Below, one piece after another: positions 26,507 to 35,428 of a stretch of DNA of 64,000 nucleotides; the stretch's first letter is position 1; every line of letters starts with the position of its first letter. The position numbers and the translations under genes were made by a program. The notes beneath the pieces are model-generated. The model was not told the origin of the DNA. It searched no databases and saw only the letters and a list, made by a program, of their open reading frames with translations. The DNA comes from Jatrophihabitans sp035642535. GTDB taxonomy: Bacteria; Actinomycetota; Actinomycetes; Mycobacteriales; Jatrophihabitantaceae. The stretch covers positions 14,380-78,379 of the forward strand of contig DASQSE010000020.1 of NCBI GenBank assembly GCA_035642535.1, written 5' to 3'.

Positions 26507-27321
26507 CACCCGCGAGTGTAGGACGTGTCCGCGTGCTCTTGCCCGAGCAGCGGATGCACCTCCTCAGCCAGGAACTGCACGTAGTCGACGGGGTCGTCCG
26601 CGGCTGCGGGTTCCAGGATCACGGCGTCGGCGCCCGCGGCCGCGAACGAACGCGCGCGATCGGCAGCCGCGGCGGCGTCGCCGGAGGCCTCGACGTACAC
26701 GGTCACCCGGCCGGGCGGCGCATCCGGCGGGCGCATCGCGCTGAAGCCGGCGCGCGCGGTGCGCAGCTCCTCCGGCGTCGTCGCGCCGCTGAGGATCAAT
26801 CCGTCGCCGATCGCACCGGCAGCCGCGACGGTCTTCGGACCGACCGCGGCCACGTGCACCGCGACCGATCCCGGCGGCGGCCAGCCGAGTCGCACGTCGC
26901 GCAACTGCACATACCGCCCCTGGGAGGTGACTGCGTCGCCGGCGAGCAGTGCGCGAACGGCTGTCACGTATTCGCGAAGGAGCGTCAACGGTGATTCGGC
27001 ACGCGCGCCGACCTGCGCCATCCACTCCTGCACGCCGTGCCCGAGGCCGATCTCGACGCGGCCGGGGAACATCGCGTGCAGCGACGCGATCTCCATCGCC
27101 ACGAGCGCCGGATTGCGCAGCGGCACCGGGAACACGCCGACGCCGACATGCAGCCGCTCCGTCCACGCCAGGGCGGCCGAGGCGGTCGCGACGCCGCCGT
27201 GTTCGAAGCAGTCCTCCCACAGCCAGAGCTCCGCGAGCGGCGAGCGGTCGGCGGCCTCGGCGGCCGCGCGCAGCCGGTCCAGCGCGAACTGCGGACGGAA
27301 CACGAAACCCAGGACGGTCAC
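26506..27321 (-). CDS. Luciferase-like (LLM) flavin/F420-dependent oxidoreductase
   Basis: 271 residues of the bacterial-luciferase-like fold: VTVLGFVFRPQFALDRLRAA, then ELWLWEDCFEHGGVATASAA, GLGHGVQEWMAQVGARAESPL, and AVHVAAVGPKTVAAAGAIGDGL. The AAVGPKT-type loop and short length fit coenzyme-F420-dependent members, but FMN use cannot be excluded. The substrate is unknown. It starts 11 bases after the MFS stop and overlaps the cysteine desulfurase start, so the operon is MFS, LLM, desulfurase, mnmA. Confidence 0.82.
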   Translation of the reverse strand: MTVLGFVFRPQFALDRLRAAAEAADRSPLAELWLWEDCFEHGGVATASAALAWTERLHVGVGVFPVPLRNPALVAMEIASLHAMFPGRVEIGLGHGVQEWMAQVGARAESPLTLLREYVTAVRALLAGDAVTSQGRYVQLRDVRLGWPPPGSVAVHVAAVGPKTVAAAGAIGDGLILSGATTPEELRTARAGFSAMRPPDAPPGRVTVYVEASGDAAAAADRARSFAAAGADAVILEPAAADDPVDYVQFLAEEVHPLLGQEHADTSYTRG

Positions 27322-27332
27322 GCGCGACGACG

Positions 27333-28721
27333 TTACGCGTGCGGCCGGGCGCGCCCGGCTACCAGGACGCCGACGACCGCGACGCCGCTCATCGCGAGGT
27401 CGAGGCAGACGAATCCGGTGGTCGAGCCGATGACGCCGCGTGCGGCGGCGGCGACGAGCACGCCGGCCAGGCCGGTGGTCAGCGCGCTCGCGGTGGCGTC
27501 GGAGAGCTGGAGCGCGGCCGAGTCGGCGCCGCGATCGGCGTCGGTCGTGTACTTCAACATCAGCAGCCCGACGCTCGACATCGACAGTCCGGCCCCGAGC
27601 CCGGCGAGCAGCCAGGCCGGGTATGCGAGCCAACCGGGCAGCGCCGGGTTCGCGGCCAGCGCCATCAGCACGCCCGCAGCGGTGATCAGCGCGAACCCGG
27701 TACGGATCAGCACGATGCGCCGCTGCGGACCGGCGGTGTCGTCGACCCGGCCCTGCCACCACGCGCCGGTCGCCCAGCTGAAGCCGGCGCAGGTCAACGG
27801 CAACGCGGCGATCGTCGCCCCGTAGCCGTGCTGGAGCGTCAAAGTCAGCGGGACGACCGCCTCGATGCCGAAGAACGCACCCGCGAGGATGCCGCGCATC
27901 GCGATCGGCGCTGCCACGCCGGGCTGCACGCGGAAGGTGCCGGCCGGCAGCAGCGGGCGGATTCCCCACACCAGCGCGGCGAGCCCGGCGACCGCGACGG
28001 CGCCGGAGACCGGCGACGGATGCTGTCCGGCCTGCTCGAGGGCGGCGACGCCGGCCGCGACAGCAGCAGCGCGCACGAGGCGGGACGGGCGGGCGAGGGC
28101 GCCCGGCTCGGCGGCGACGTGCAGCGAGCGCAGCACCGGCACCAGCAACACGCCGCCGATCAGCACGAAGGGCACGAGGCCGAGGAACACCCAGCGCCAC
28201 GTCGCGTGCTGCGCCAATGCGCCGGACACCACCGGTCCGACCAGCGACGGCACCACCCACGCGGAGGATGTGGCGGCGAACACCCGGGGCCGCACGCGCT
28301 CCGGATAGGCCGCGCCGATGACGACGTACATCGCGGTGATGATCAGCCCACCGCCGAAGCCCTGCACGACCCGACCGGCCACGAGTTGGGTCATCGTGGC
28401 GGCGGTGCCGGACAGCAGCAGCCCGCCCAGGAAGCAACCGAGGCCGGCGGCCAACGGCAGGCGCGGGCCGCGGCTGTCGCTGAGTTGGCCGGAGACGACC
28501 ATGCCGAGGACGTTCGCGACGAGGAAGCCGGTGAATGCCCAGCCGAATGCGCTGAGCCCGTGCAGGGCGCGGGCGGCGGTCGGCAGCGCGGCCGACACCG
28601 CCATCGCCTCGAACGCGGTCAGCGTCACGATGATGAGCAGCCCGACGCTCGTCGCGCGCAGCGCCGGCGCGAAGATCGATTCCGGCGCGCCCTCCTCCCG
28701 CGTCCGCTCGCCGATCGTCAC
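27333..28721 (-). CDS. MFS transporter (drug exporter-like)
   Basis: About 462 residues with roughly 14 hydrophobic segments. VSGQLSDSRGPRLPLAAGLG is motif A after helix 2, and GLALSMS-like GAGLSMSSVGLLML and SSAWVVPSLVGPVVSGALAQ (motif C type) are features of DHA drug exporters. The substrate is unknown. GTG 28721 is chosen because the CATAGT -10 lies exactly 6 bases upstream; a TTG at 28736 would add five residues but would overlap the promoter. It is the first gene of the LLM/desulfurase/mnmA operon. Confidence 0.83.
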   Translation of the reverse strand: MTIGERTREEGAPESIFAPALRATSVGLLIIVTLTAFEAMAVSAALPTAARALHGLSAFGWAFTGFLVANVLGMVVSGQLSDSRGPRLPLAAGLGCFLGGLLLSGTAATMTQLVAGRVVQGFGGGLIITAMYVVIGAAYPERVRPRVFAATSSAWVVPSLVGPVVSGALAQHATWRWVFLGLVPFVLIGGVLLVPVLRSLHVAAEPGALARPSRLVRAAAVAAGVAALEQAGQHPSPVSGAVAVAGLAALVWGIRPLLPAGTFRVQPGVAAPIAMRGILAGAFFGIEAVVPLTLTLQHGYGATIAALPLTCAGFSWATGAWWQGRVDDTAGPQRRIVLIRTGFALITAAGVLMALAANPALPGWLAYPAWLLAGLGAGLSMSSVGLLMLKYTTDADRGADSAALQLSDATASALTTGLAGVLVAAAARGVIGSTTGFVCLDLAMSGVAVVGVLVAGRARPHA

Positions 28722-28727
28722 CCGCCC

Positions 28728-28758
28728 ACTATGCAAGTTGAAGTCGACTTCAAGACAA
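28728..28758 (-). promoter_or_regulatory. MerR-type promoter with a 16-bp palindrome in a 19-bp spacer
   Basis: On the minus strand TTGTCT (28753-28758) and CATAGT (28728-28733) are 19 bases apart. The spacer contains the perfect palindrome TTGAAGTCGACTTCAA (28738-28753). An over-long 19-bp spacer with a central dyad is the hallmark of promoters activated by MerR-family proteins such as SoxR. No MerR-family gene is in the window, so the regulator would act in trans. Confidence 0.6.
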
Positions 28759-28763
28759 GTTAT

Positions 28764-28799
28764 CCGCCCTTCGTGACGCGACGGCGCGACGTAGGGCGG
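28764..28799 (-). terminator. Possible terminator hairpin after etfA
   Basis: CCGCCCT (28764-28770) and AGGGCGG (28793-28799) form a 7-bp stem between the etfA stop and the MFS promoter. There is no T-tract. The position fits insulation of the two transcription units. Confidence 0.35.
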
Positions 28800-28817
28800 A
28801 CAACTCGGGCGAGGTCG

Positions 28818-29777
28818 CTACGCTCGTCGCTTGGTAATTTCGTCCGTCAGCTGCGGTGCCACCTGGAACAGATCGCCAACGACGCCGAAGTCGGCGAGTT
28901 CGAAGATCGGCGCCTCCGGATCCTTGTTGATGGCGACGATCGTCTTCGACGTCTGCATGCCGGCGCGGTGCTGGATGGCGCCGGAGATGCCGACCGCGAT
29001 GTAGAGCTGCGGCGAGACTGTCACCCCGGTCTGGCCGACCTGCATTGCGTGCGGCACCCAGCCGGCGTCGACGACGGCGCGCGATGCACCGACGGCCGCG
29101 CCGAGCGAGTCGGCGAGCTTCTCGACGATCGCGAAGTTGTCGGCGCTGCCGATGCCGCGCCCGCCCGAGACCACCACGGAGGCGTCGGACAGTTGTGGCC
29201 GTGAGCCCTTCTCCTCGGCGACGGTGTCGACGATCTTTGCCTTCTTGGCGGCGTCCGACACGCTCACCGACACCGCGACCTCCTCGGCCGCACCGGAGGC
29301 CGGCTCCGGGGCGAACGAGTTGGGCCGCACCGTGACGATCGGCGTGCCCTTGCTGATCTTCGACGTGGTCGTGATCGAGGCGCCGAAGATCTGCTGCGTG
29401 ACGTTGCCCGCGCCGTCGACGCCGACCGCGTCGTAGATCAGGCCGGACTCGAGCTTGAGCGCCAGTCGCGCCGCGATCTCCTTGTTGTCCGCGCTCGACG
29501 ACACGAGCACCGCGGCCGGCGTGGCCTGTGCGGCGACGGCCGCGAGGGCCTCGGCCTTGGGGGCGACCAAGTAGCCGGCGAGGTCTTCGCCCTCTGCGAC
29601 GTAGACCTTCGCCGCGCCGTACTCGGCGAGCTGATCCTTGAGCTGCGCGGCGGTGCCGGGCGCGCCGACGACGACCGCCGCCGCTTCGCCGAGCTGGCGG
29701 GCTGCGGTCAGCAACTCGAACGTGGACTTCTTGACGGTGCCGTCGACCGCGTCGACGAGAACCAGTACCTCTGCCAT
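28818..29777 (-). CDS. etfA: Electron transfer flavoprotein alpha subunit
   Basis: 319 residues. The N-terminal ETF domain is poorly conserved as usual; the C-terminal FAD-binding domain has VSGGRGIGSADNFAIVEKLADSLG, TGVTVSPQLYIAVGISGAIQH and INKDPEAPIFELADFGVVGD, all signature regions. It accepts electrons from acyl-CoA and related dehydrogenases and passes them to ETF:quinone oxidoreductase. It lies 13 bases behind etfB. Same order as M. tuberculosis fixB/fixA (Rv3028c/Rv3029c). Confidence 0.96.
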   Translation of the reverse strand: MAEVLVLVDAVDGTVKKSTFELLTAARQLGEAAAVVVGAPGTAAQLKDQLAEYGAAKVYVAEGEDLAGYLVAPKAEALAAVAAQATPAAVLVSSSADNKEIAARLALKLESGLIYDAVGVDGAGNVTQQIFGASITTTSKISKGTPIVTVRPNSFAPEPASGAAEEVAVSVSVSDAAKKAKIVDTVAEEKGSRPQLSDASVVVSGGRGIGSADNFAIVEKLADSLGAAVGASRAVVDAGWVPHAMQVGQTGVTVSPQLYIAVGISGAIQHRAGMQTSKTIVAINKDPEAPIFELADFGVVGDLFQVAPQLTDEITKRRA

Positions 29778-29790
29778 GTCTGCCCGCTCC

Positions 29791-30570
29791 TCAGATCAGC
29801 TTCTTCGAGGCGAGGAATTCGGCGATCTTCGCGCCGCCGTCCCCTTCGTCCTTGACGGACTGGCCTGCCTGCCGTGGCGGCGCGTTCTCGAACGACGTGA
29901 CCTGAGACCACGCGTTGGCCAGCCCGACCTCGCCGGCGTCGACCCCGAGGTCGCCCAACGTCTTCACGTCGATCGGCTTGCTCTTGGCCGCCATGATGCC
30001 CTTGAAGGACGGGTAGCGCGGGTCGTTGATCTTCTCCACGACGCTGATGACGGCCGGCGTCTCGCCCTGCACCTTTTCGTAGCCGGTGTCGGTGAGCCGC
30101 TCGATGGTGACCGTCGACCCGTCGACGGCCACCTTCCGCGCGAAGGTCAACTGCGCGACACCGAGCACCTCGGCCAGCATTGCCGGGACGACCGAGCCGC
30201 GCGCGTCGGTGGCCTCCGAGCCGGCGATCGCGACGTCCCACTCGACGGTGCCCAGCGCCTTGGCCAGGATCCTGGCGGTCGCGACCGCGTCCGAGCCGTG
30301 AATCGCCTCGTCCGATACGTGGACCGCTTTGTCCGCGCCCATCGAAAGCGCCTTGCGGATCGACTCGGTGGCCCGCTCCGGTCCGACAGTGAGGATGGTG
30401 ACCTCGCCGCCGTGCGCCTCCTTGAGCAGCAACCCTTCCTCGATCGCGAATTCGTCGATGTAGTTGATCACTGGGTCGACGGCGGTGCGGTCGACCGTGT
30501 TGTCCTGTGGGTCGAGTTTGCGGTCGCCCTCCGTGTCGGGGACCTGCTTCATCAGCACCACGATGTTCAT
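29791..30570 (-). CDS. etfB: Electron transfer flavoprotein beta subunit
   Basis: 259 residues. MNIVVLMKQVPDTEGDRKLD, NYIDEFAIEEGLLLKEAHGG, and VEWDVAIAGSEATDARGSVV with the AMP-binding loop are characteristic. FexB-type ending INDPRYPSFKGIMAAKSKPI matches the beta-ETF signature. A GAGGGAG ribosome binding site lies before the ATG at 30570, so this transcript has a 5' leader, unlike many neighbours. First gene of etfBA. Confidence 0.96.
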   Translation of the reverse strand: MNIVVLMKQVPDTEGDRKLDPQDNTVDRTAVDPVINYIDEFAIEEGLLLKEAHGGEVTILTVGPERATESIRKALSMGADKAVHVSDEAIHGSDAVATARILAKALGTVEWDVAIAGSEATDARGSVVPAMLAEVLGVAQLTFARKVAVDGSTVTIERLTDTGYEKVQGETPAVISVVEKINDPRYPSFKGIMAAKSKPIDVKTLGDLGVDAGEVGLANAWSQVTSFENAPPRQAGQSVKDEGDGGAKIAEFLASKKLI

Positions 30571-30696
30571 GCGGACGCTCCCTCAATCGTCACCCCGGCT
30601 CGCGCGGAGCATCCACGCATCCTACGGGCCGCAGATCGTGGCCATGCGGCCGGAAATGAGCAGACGTCCAGATGTGAGCTGGCCTACGGTTTGTCC

Positions 30697-31284
30697 GTGC
30701 GGATCGCGATCGCGTTGTTCGACGGCGCCGAGGAGCTCGACTTCGCCGGGCCGTGGGAAGTGCTGGCGTACTGGGCCCGGGAGGTGGCGCAGGACGACGT
30801 CGAAGTGATCACGGTGGCGCCGGGTCTCGAACCGGTCCGAGCCGCCAAGGGCCTGCGGATACTTCCCGACCACACGCTGCACGACGCCGGTGCGATCGAC
30901 GTCTTCGTCATGCCGGGCGGGCGCGGCACCCGGCAGCTGCTGTCCGCGGACGAGCCGCTGCACGTCGCGTTGCGCGCGATGGCGGGCGGCGGAACGCTGA
31001 TGACGAGCGTCTGCACCGGCTCGCTCGTGTACGCGGCGGCCGGCCTGCTCAAGGGTCGGCCGGCGACCACCTACTGGGCCGCGTTCGACGAGCTGCTGGC
31101 CCAGGATCCGACGATCGAGGCACGGCGCGACGACCGGTTCGTCGACGACGGCAACGTCATCACCGCGGCCGGCGTCTCGGCCGGCATCGACATGGCGCTG
31201 CATCTCGTGGTCCGGCTCGCCGGCGAAGAGCAGGCCCGCGCGACGAGGCGCGGCATCCAGTACGACCCAGAGCCTCCGGTGTAA
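30697..31284 (+). CDS. DJ-1/PfpI family protein (isonitrile hydratase-like)
   Basis: 195 residues of the glutamine-amidotransferase-like fold. RIAIALFDGAEELDFAGPWE at the start is typical of the InhA/AraC-amidase branch. The nucleophile elbow is MTSVCTGSLVYAAAGLLKGR, and the C-terminal GVSAGIDMALHLV completes the site. No AraC helix-turn-helix domain follows, so it is an enzyme-only member. The substrate is unknown. The GTG at 30697 is preceded by TACGGT and 6 bases. Confidence 0.82.
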   Translation: MRIAIALFDGAEELDFAGPWEVLAYWAREVAQDDVEVITVAPGLEPVRAAKGLRILPDHTLHDAGAIDVFVMPGGRGTRQLLSADEPLHVALRAMAGGGTLMTSVCTGSLVYAAAGLLKGRPATTYWAAFDELLAQDPTIEARRDDRFVDDGNVITAAGVSAGIDMALHLVVRLAGEEQARATRRGIQYDPEPPV

Positions 31285-31358
31285 TCCGCTACGTCATTCT
31301 TCAAACCGGTGTCGGTTGGCAGTTACGCTGCGTGCCCACTTTTTGCGAGGCTTAACGG

Positions 31359-31763
31359 GTGGACGACCAGACGTTCGATCCGGCGCGCATCGGGGCTGAG
31401 CTGGGCTTCACCACCGAAGAGCTGATGATGAACCGGGGCGGTGCGTTGTCCGACCGTCAGCGCGCCCTGCTGCAGAGCCGGCAGCACACCGCGCTGGGCG
31501 GGATCCTCGGCCGGTTCGCGTCGCTCAAGGTGCACGAGATCGTCGGTATCGCCCGCACCAGGACGCGACGGGCGCCCATCGCACCCGATCCCAGGTACGC
31601 CGGCGGCGTTCGTTACGAGGTTTCGATCGGAAAGATGACGTTCCTCGTCCGCAACCAGGCTGTTCTCGACGTGTTCGACGACGGAGCGCGATACCGCGCC
31701 TATTACGCCGGCGGCGGCGGCCGCTACTACAGCGTGCTGCTCTCGGCCGAACGCGTCGGCTGA
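31359..31763 (+). CDS. Hypothetical protein, soluble, unknown family
   Basis: 134 residues, no signal peptide or membrane segment. Acidic N-terminal helices (DPARIGAELGFTTEELMMNR) are followed by a basic loop (ARTRTRRAP) and a beta-rich C terminus ending RYRAYYAGGGGRYYSVLLSAE. The RYRxYYxxxxxxxxLLSAE-type ending occurs in several actinobacterial proteins of unknown function. GTG 31359 follows GAGGCT by 6 bases, the same arrangement as at the MFS gene at 1632. It stands alone, convergent with paaE. Confidence 0.55.
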   Translation: MDDQTFDPARIGAELGFTTEELMMNRGGALSDRQRALLQSRQHTALGGILGRFASLKVHEIVGIARTRTRRAPIAPDPRYAGGVRYEVSIGKMTFLVRNQAVLDVFDDGARYRAYYAGGGGRYYSVLLSAERVG

Positions 31764-31768
31764 CCCGA

Positions 31769-32815
31769 TCAGGCGTCGTAGTCGACCGTGACAGTCTCCG
31801 TCGTCGGCAGCGATTGACAGGTGAGCACGTAGCCCGCCGCGAGCTCGTCCTCCTCGAGCGCGTAGTTGCGGCGCATCGAGACCTCGCCGGACGTGAGGCG
31901 TGCCCGGCAGGTGCCGCACACGCCGCCCTTGCAGGCGAAGGGCAGATCGGGACGGACACGCTGGGCGCCGTCGAGGATCGGCGTGCCTGGCGCAACGGTG
32001 ACCGTGGTCGTGCGGCCGTCCAGGACGATCGTCACCTCTGCCCCGTTGCCGATCGGCGCGTCGACGTGCTGCACCTCAGCCGGCGGGATGTCCTCGACAT
32101 AGAACAGCTCGCGGTGGACGCGGCGACGCTCGACGCCGAGCTCGGTCAGCACGCCGATCGCATCGGTCACCATGCCGTACGGCCCGCACAGCCACCAGTG
32201 GTCGACGGTCACCGGCTCGAGCGTCACGGGAAGCAGCGCGCGCAGCCGGTCGGCGTCGAGGCGGCCGGTGAACAGGTCCACCTCCTGCGGCTCGCGGGAG
32301 AGCACGTGGATCACCTGGATGCGCTCCGGATGGGCGTCCTTCAGATCGGCAACCTCGTCCGCGAACATCACCGTGTTGCTGCGCCGGTTGCCGTAGAACA
32401 ACGTGACGCTCGATTCGTCCGAGGCAGCGAGCACCGACCCCGCGATCGAGAGCACCGGCGTGATCCCTGAACCGGCCGCGATCAGCACGTGATGTGCCGG
32501 CTCGGCGAGATCGGGGGTGAAGGTGCCGGACGGCGGCTGCACGTCGACGACGTCACCGGGCCGGACATCACGCACTAGCCAGCCGGACACCGAGCCGCCC
32601 GCGACCTCTCGCACGCCGATGCGCGGCGGCCGGCCGAAGGGCGCGCAGATCGAGTAGGAGCGCCGCTCGTCGCCGCGCCTGATCGTCAGCGACTGGCCGG
32701 GCCGGAACGCGAAGCTGTGCTTCAGCTCGTCGGGCACTACGAACGTGACGGCCGCGGAGTCGTCGGTGAGCGACTCGACGCGCGCCACTGTCAGCGCGTG
32801 GAACGGTGCTGTCAT
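31769..32815 (-). CDS. paaE: Phenylacetyl-CoA epoxidase reductase subunit
   Basis: 348 residues. FAD domain with RSYSICAPFG; NAD domain with HHVLIAAGSGITPVLSIAGS; C-terminal plant-type 2Fe-2S ferredoxin with the cysteines in FACKGGVCGTCRARLTSGEV and GYVLTCQS. It feeds NADPH electrons to the PaaAC di-iron oxygenase. The ATG at 32815 overlaps the paaD stop as ATGA. Last gene of the paaZABCDE operon. Confidence 0.95.
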   Translation of the reverse strand: MTAPFHALTVARVESLTDDSAAVTFVVPDELKHSFAFRPGQSLTIRRGDERRSYSICAPFGRPPRIGVREVAGGSVSGWLVRDVRPGDVVDVQPPSGTFTPDLAEPAHHVLIAAGSGITPVLSIAGSVLAASDESSVTLFYGNRRSNTVMFADEVADLKDAHPERIQVIHVLSREPQEVDLFTGRLDADRLRALLPVTLEPVTVDHWWLCGPYGMVTDAIGVLTELGVERRRVHRELFYVEDIPPAEVQHVDAPIGNGAEVTIVLDGRTTTVTVAPGTPILDGAQRVRPDLPFACKGGVCGTCRARLTSGEVSMRRNYALEEDELAAGYVLTCQSLPTTETVTVDYDA

Positions 32816-33309
32816 AGCGGTTTGACCGCCTCGAACGGCTCGTCGCACCGCGTGCACCGGTGCAGCGACTTGCAGGCCGTCGCACCGAAGGCCGCGGTTT
32901 CGACGGTTTCCGCGGAGCCGCAGCGCGGACACGTCGCGCTGGCCCGCCGGCCGAGCGTGAGCGGCACCGGGCCGGTGCGCGGCCGCGCGGCCGCAGGCGG
33001 GGCGATGCCGGCCTCGGCCAGCTTGCCGCGGCCGGCGTCGGTGATCCAGTCGCTCGTCCACGGCGGGGCGAGCTGCGTGCGGATCTCGACCTCACGGTGG
33101 CCGGCCGCGCGCAACCGGCGCTCCAGGTCGGCGGTGATCTCACGCAGCGCGGGACATCCCGAATAGGTCGGGGTGATGGTCGCGACGACGCGGTCGGCGG
33201 ACTCGTCGACGGCGCGCAGGATGCCGAGGTCGCCGATGGTGAGCATCGGCAACTCCGGATCGGGTGTCGTGGCCGCGACATCCCACGCGGTCGCGGAGCG
33301 CGTCACCAT
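32812..33309 (-). CDS. paaD: Phenylacetyl-CoA epoxidase subunit PaaD
   Basis: 165 residues. The N-terminal DUF59/MIP18-like domain has PDPELPMLTIGDLGILR and PTYSGCPALREITADL. The C terminus has a four-cysteine zinc-ribbon-like motif, CPRCGSAE to CTRC. PaaD is thought to mature the iron centres of the epoxidase. It overlaps paaC by 7 bases at 33303-33309; a GTG at 33306 is an alternative start. Confidence 0.93.
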   Translation of the reverse strand: MVTRSATAWDVAATTPDPELPMLTIGDLGILRAVDESADRVVATITPTYSGCPALREITADLERRLRAAGHREVEIRTQLAPPWTSDWITDAGRGKLAEAGIAPPAAARPRTGPVPLTLGRRASATCPRCGSAETVETAAFGATACKSLHRCTRCDEPFEAVKPL

Positions 33310-34157
33310 GTGGCGTCCGGGTGGGCTCGGGGCAGGCTCTGTAGCTCGGCGAGGACATAGCCGAGCGCCTCGGTGTGCACACCGTCGCGGCCGGCGCGTC
33401 CGCCGACCAGGGCCAGCGGCGCGACGTCCGGGCGGTCGAGGCCGGCGGTGGCGAAGACCGTGTCGAGGACGACGTCCACCTCGCCGCGTTGGATGGGGAC
33501 GAGATCAACCGGGTGCGGGCGGAACAGTTCGTCGACGTACGGCCAGATCGTCCGCAGCGCTGCCTGCATGCGCTGCTTCGAAAGCTCGGTGCCGTCGCCG
33601 AGCCGGATGACCCATTGCGCCGCGTAGTCGCGGTGGTAGGTCAGCTCGGCCATGCCCTTCGCGCCGATCGCGGCCAGCACCGGGTCGGCGGAGTCCGTGA
33701 CGCGTTCGAACACCGCCAGCCGCCACGAGGAGAAGACGAGCAACCTGCCGACCACCTCCGCGAAGTCCTGGTCGGCGCGCTCGACCAGCCTGACGTTGCG
33801 GAACTGCGGCTCGTCCCGGAAGAACGCGAGCTCGTCCTCCGTCCTGCCCCGGATCGCGCCCGCGCGGCTGAGCAACATCCGCGCCTGGCCGAGCAGGTCG
33901 AGCGCGATGTTCGCGAGCGCCGTCTCCTCTTCCAGCTCGGGCATCCGGGTGATCCACTGCTGCAGCCGGTGACTGTAGATCAGCGCGTCGTCGCCGAGCG
34001 CGACACAGTAGGTCGCGAGAGCATCGGCGTCCATTCCTTCAGGTACGGACGTGTCGATGCCGGCCAGCGGGTCGGTGAAGCCGGTGCCGTACGCCCATCG
34101 GTGATCGTCGGCGTGGACGTCGGCCAGCCAGTCGTACGGGTTGTCGTGTTCAGTCAT
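33303..34157 (-). CDS. paaC: Phenylacetyl-CoA epoxidase subunit PaaC
   Basis: 284 residues, the structural partner of PaaA. Ferritin-like helices include NIALDLLGQARMLLSRAG and GMAELTYHRDYAAQWVIRLG, the latter the conserved PaaC region. It forms the PaaAC core of the ring 1,2-epoxidase. Only 3 bases separate it from paaB. Confidence 0.95.
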   Translation of the reverse strand: MTEHDNPYDWLADVHADDHRWAYGTGFTDPLAGIDTSVPEGMDADALATYCVALGDDALIYSHRLQQWITRMPELEEETALANIALDLLGQARMLLSRAGAIRGRTEDELAFFRDEPQFRNVRLVERADQDFAEVVGRLLVFSSWRLAVFERVTDSADPVLAAIGAKGMAELTYHRDYAAQWVIRLGDGTELSKQRMQAALRTIWPYVDELFRPHPVDLVPIQRGEVDVVLDTVFATAGLDRPDVAPLALVGGRAGRDGVHTEALGYVLAELQSLPRAHPDATW

Positions 34158-34160
34158 GGG

Positions 34161-34448
34161 CTACATGTGTGGGACGTCGTCGGGGATCTCGTAGAACGTC
34201 GGGTGCCGGTAGACCTTGTCGCCGGCGGGCGCGAAGAACGGGTCCTTCTCGTCCGGGCTCGATGCCGTGATGTCCGCGGCCTTGACGACCCAGATGCTGA
34301 CGCCCTCGTTGCGGCGCGTGTAAAGGTCACGCGCGTGACGCAGCGCCATCTGCTGGTCGGCGGCGTGCAGCGATCCGACGTGCACGTGGTTGAGCCCGCG
34401 CTTGCCGCGCAGGAACACCTCGAACAGCGGCCACGAGGAGTCGGTCAT
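34161..34448 (-). CDS. paaB: Phenylacetyl-CoA epoxidase subunit PaaB
   Basis: 95 residues, standard length. WPLFEVFLRGKRGLNHVHVG at the start and RHARDLYTRRNEGVSIWVVK are the family's conserved parts. It bridges PaaAC dimers in the epoxidase. The ATG at 34448 overlaps the paaA stop as ATGA. Confidence 0.95.
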   Translation of the reverse strand: MTDSSWPLFEVFLRGKRGLNHVHVGSLHAADQQMALRHARDLYTRRNEGVSIWVVKAADITASSPDEKDPFFAPAGDKVYRHPTFYEIPDDVPHM

Positions 34449-35428
34449 CCGACTTCGCCCCTCTCACGCACGCTCGGACCGCCCTTTTGCGTACCCGGCG
34501 GGGGCGAAGTCGCGGATTTGGCGGCGTGGGCCAGGGCAGCTTCCCGGACCCAGGCGCCGTCCTCGTGCGCCTTGCGGCGCTGCTCGATGCGCTCGGCGTT
34601 GCAGGGCCCGTTGCCGCTCACCACGCGTTCGAACTCGGTCCAGTCGACGTCGTCGAAGTCGTAGTGCCCGCGCTGCTCGTTCCAGCGGATCTTGGCGTCG
34701 GGCAGCGTCACGCCCAGCTTCTCCGCCTGCGGCACCGTCATGTCGACGAAGCGCTGCCGCAGCTCGTCGTTGGTGTGCCGCTTGATCCCCCACGCCATCG
34801 AGCGCTCGGTGTTGGGCGAGCGATCGTCGGGTGGGCCGAACATCATCAGCGACGGCCACCAGTACCGGTTCGTGGCGTCTTGCACCATCTGACGCTGCGC
34901 ATCGGTACCGCGCATCATCGTGAGCAGCAGCTCGTAGCCCTGCCGCTGATGGAAGGACTCCTCCTTGCAGATGCGCACCATCCCGCGCGCGTACGGCCCA
35001 TAGGACGAGCGGCACAGCGGCACCTGGTTGCAGATCGCGGCACCGTCGACCAGCCAGCCGATCACGCCCATGTCCGCATACGACAGGGTCGGATAATTGA
35101 AGATCGACGAGTACTTCTGCTTGCCCGAAAGGAGCTTCTCGGTCAGGTCCGCGCGGTCGGCACCGAGCGTTTCCGCCGCGCTGTAGAGGTACATGCCGTG
35201 CCCTGCCTCGTCCTGCACCTTCGCGATCAGGATGGCCTTGCGGCGCAGCGACGGTGCGCGAGTGATCCAGTTCCCTTCCGGCTGCATGCCGATGATCTCC
35301 GAGTGCGCGTGCTGCGCAATCTGCCGGATCATCGTGGCGCGGTAGGCGTCGGGCATCCAGTCGCGCGGCTCGATGCGTCGGTCGTGTTGGATCGTCTGCT
35401 CGAAGTGCTGCTCGACGTCTACGGCCAT
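34445..35428 (-). CDS. paaA: Phenylacetyl-CoA epoxidase catalytic subunit
   Basis: 327 residues of the ferritin-like di-iron oxygenase. Iron ligands lie in KVQDEAGHGMYLYSAAETLG and CKEESFHQRQGYELLLTMMR. It converts phenylacetyl-CoA to the ring 1,2-epoxide. The start overlaps the paaZ end by 10 bases, so the gene order is paaZ-A-B-C-D-E with coupling throughout. Confidence 0.96.
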   Translation of the reverse strand: MAVDVEQHFEQTIQHDRRIEPRDWMPDAYRATMIRQIAQHAHSEIIGMQPEGNWITRAPSLRRKAILIAKVQDEAGHGMYLYSAAETLGADRADLTEKLLSGKQKYSSIFNYPTLSYADMGVIGWLVDGAAICNQVPLCRSSYGPYARGMVRICKEESFHQRQGYELLLTMMRGTDAQRQMVQDATNRYWWPSLMMFGPPDDRSPNTERSMAWGIKRHTNDELRQRFVDMTVPQAEKLGVTLPDAKIRWNEQRGHYDFDDVDWTEFERVVSGNGPCNAERIEQRRKAHEDGAWVREAALAHAAKSATSPPPGTQKGGPSVRERGEVG

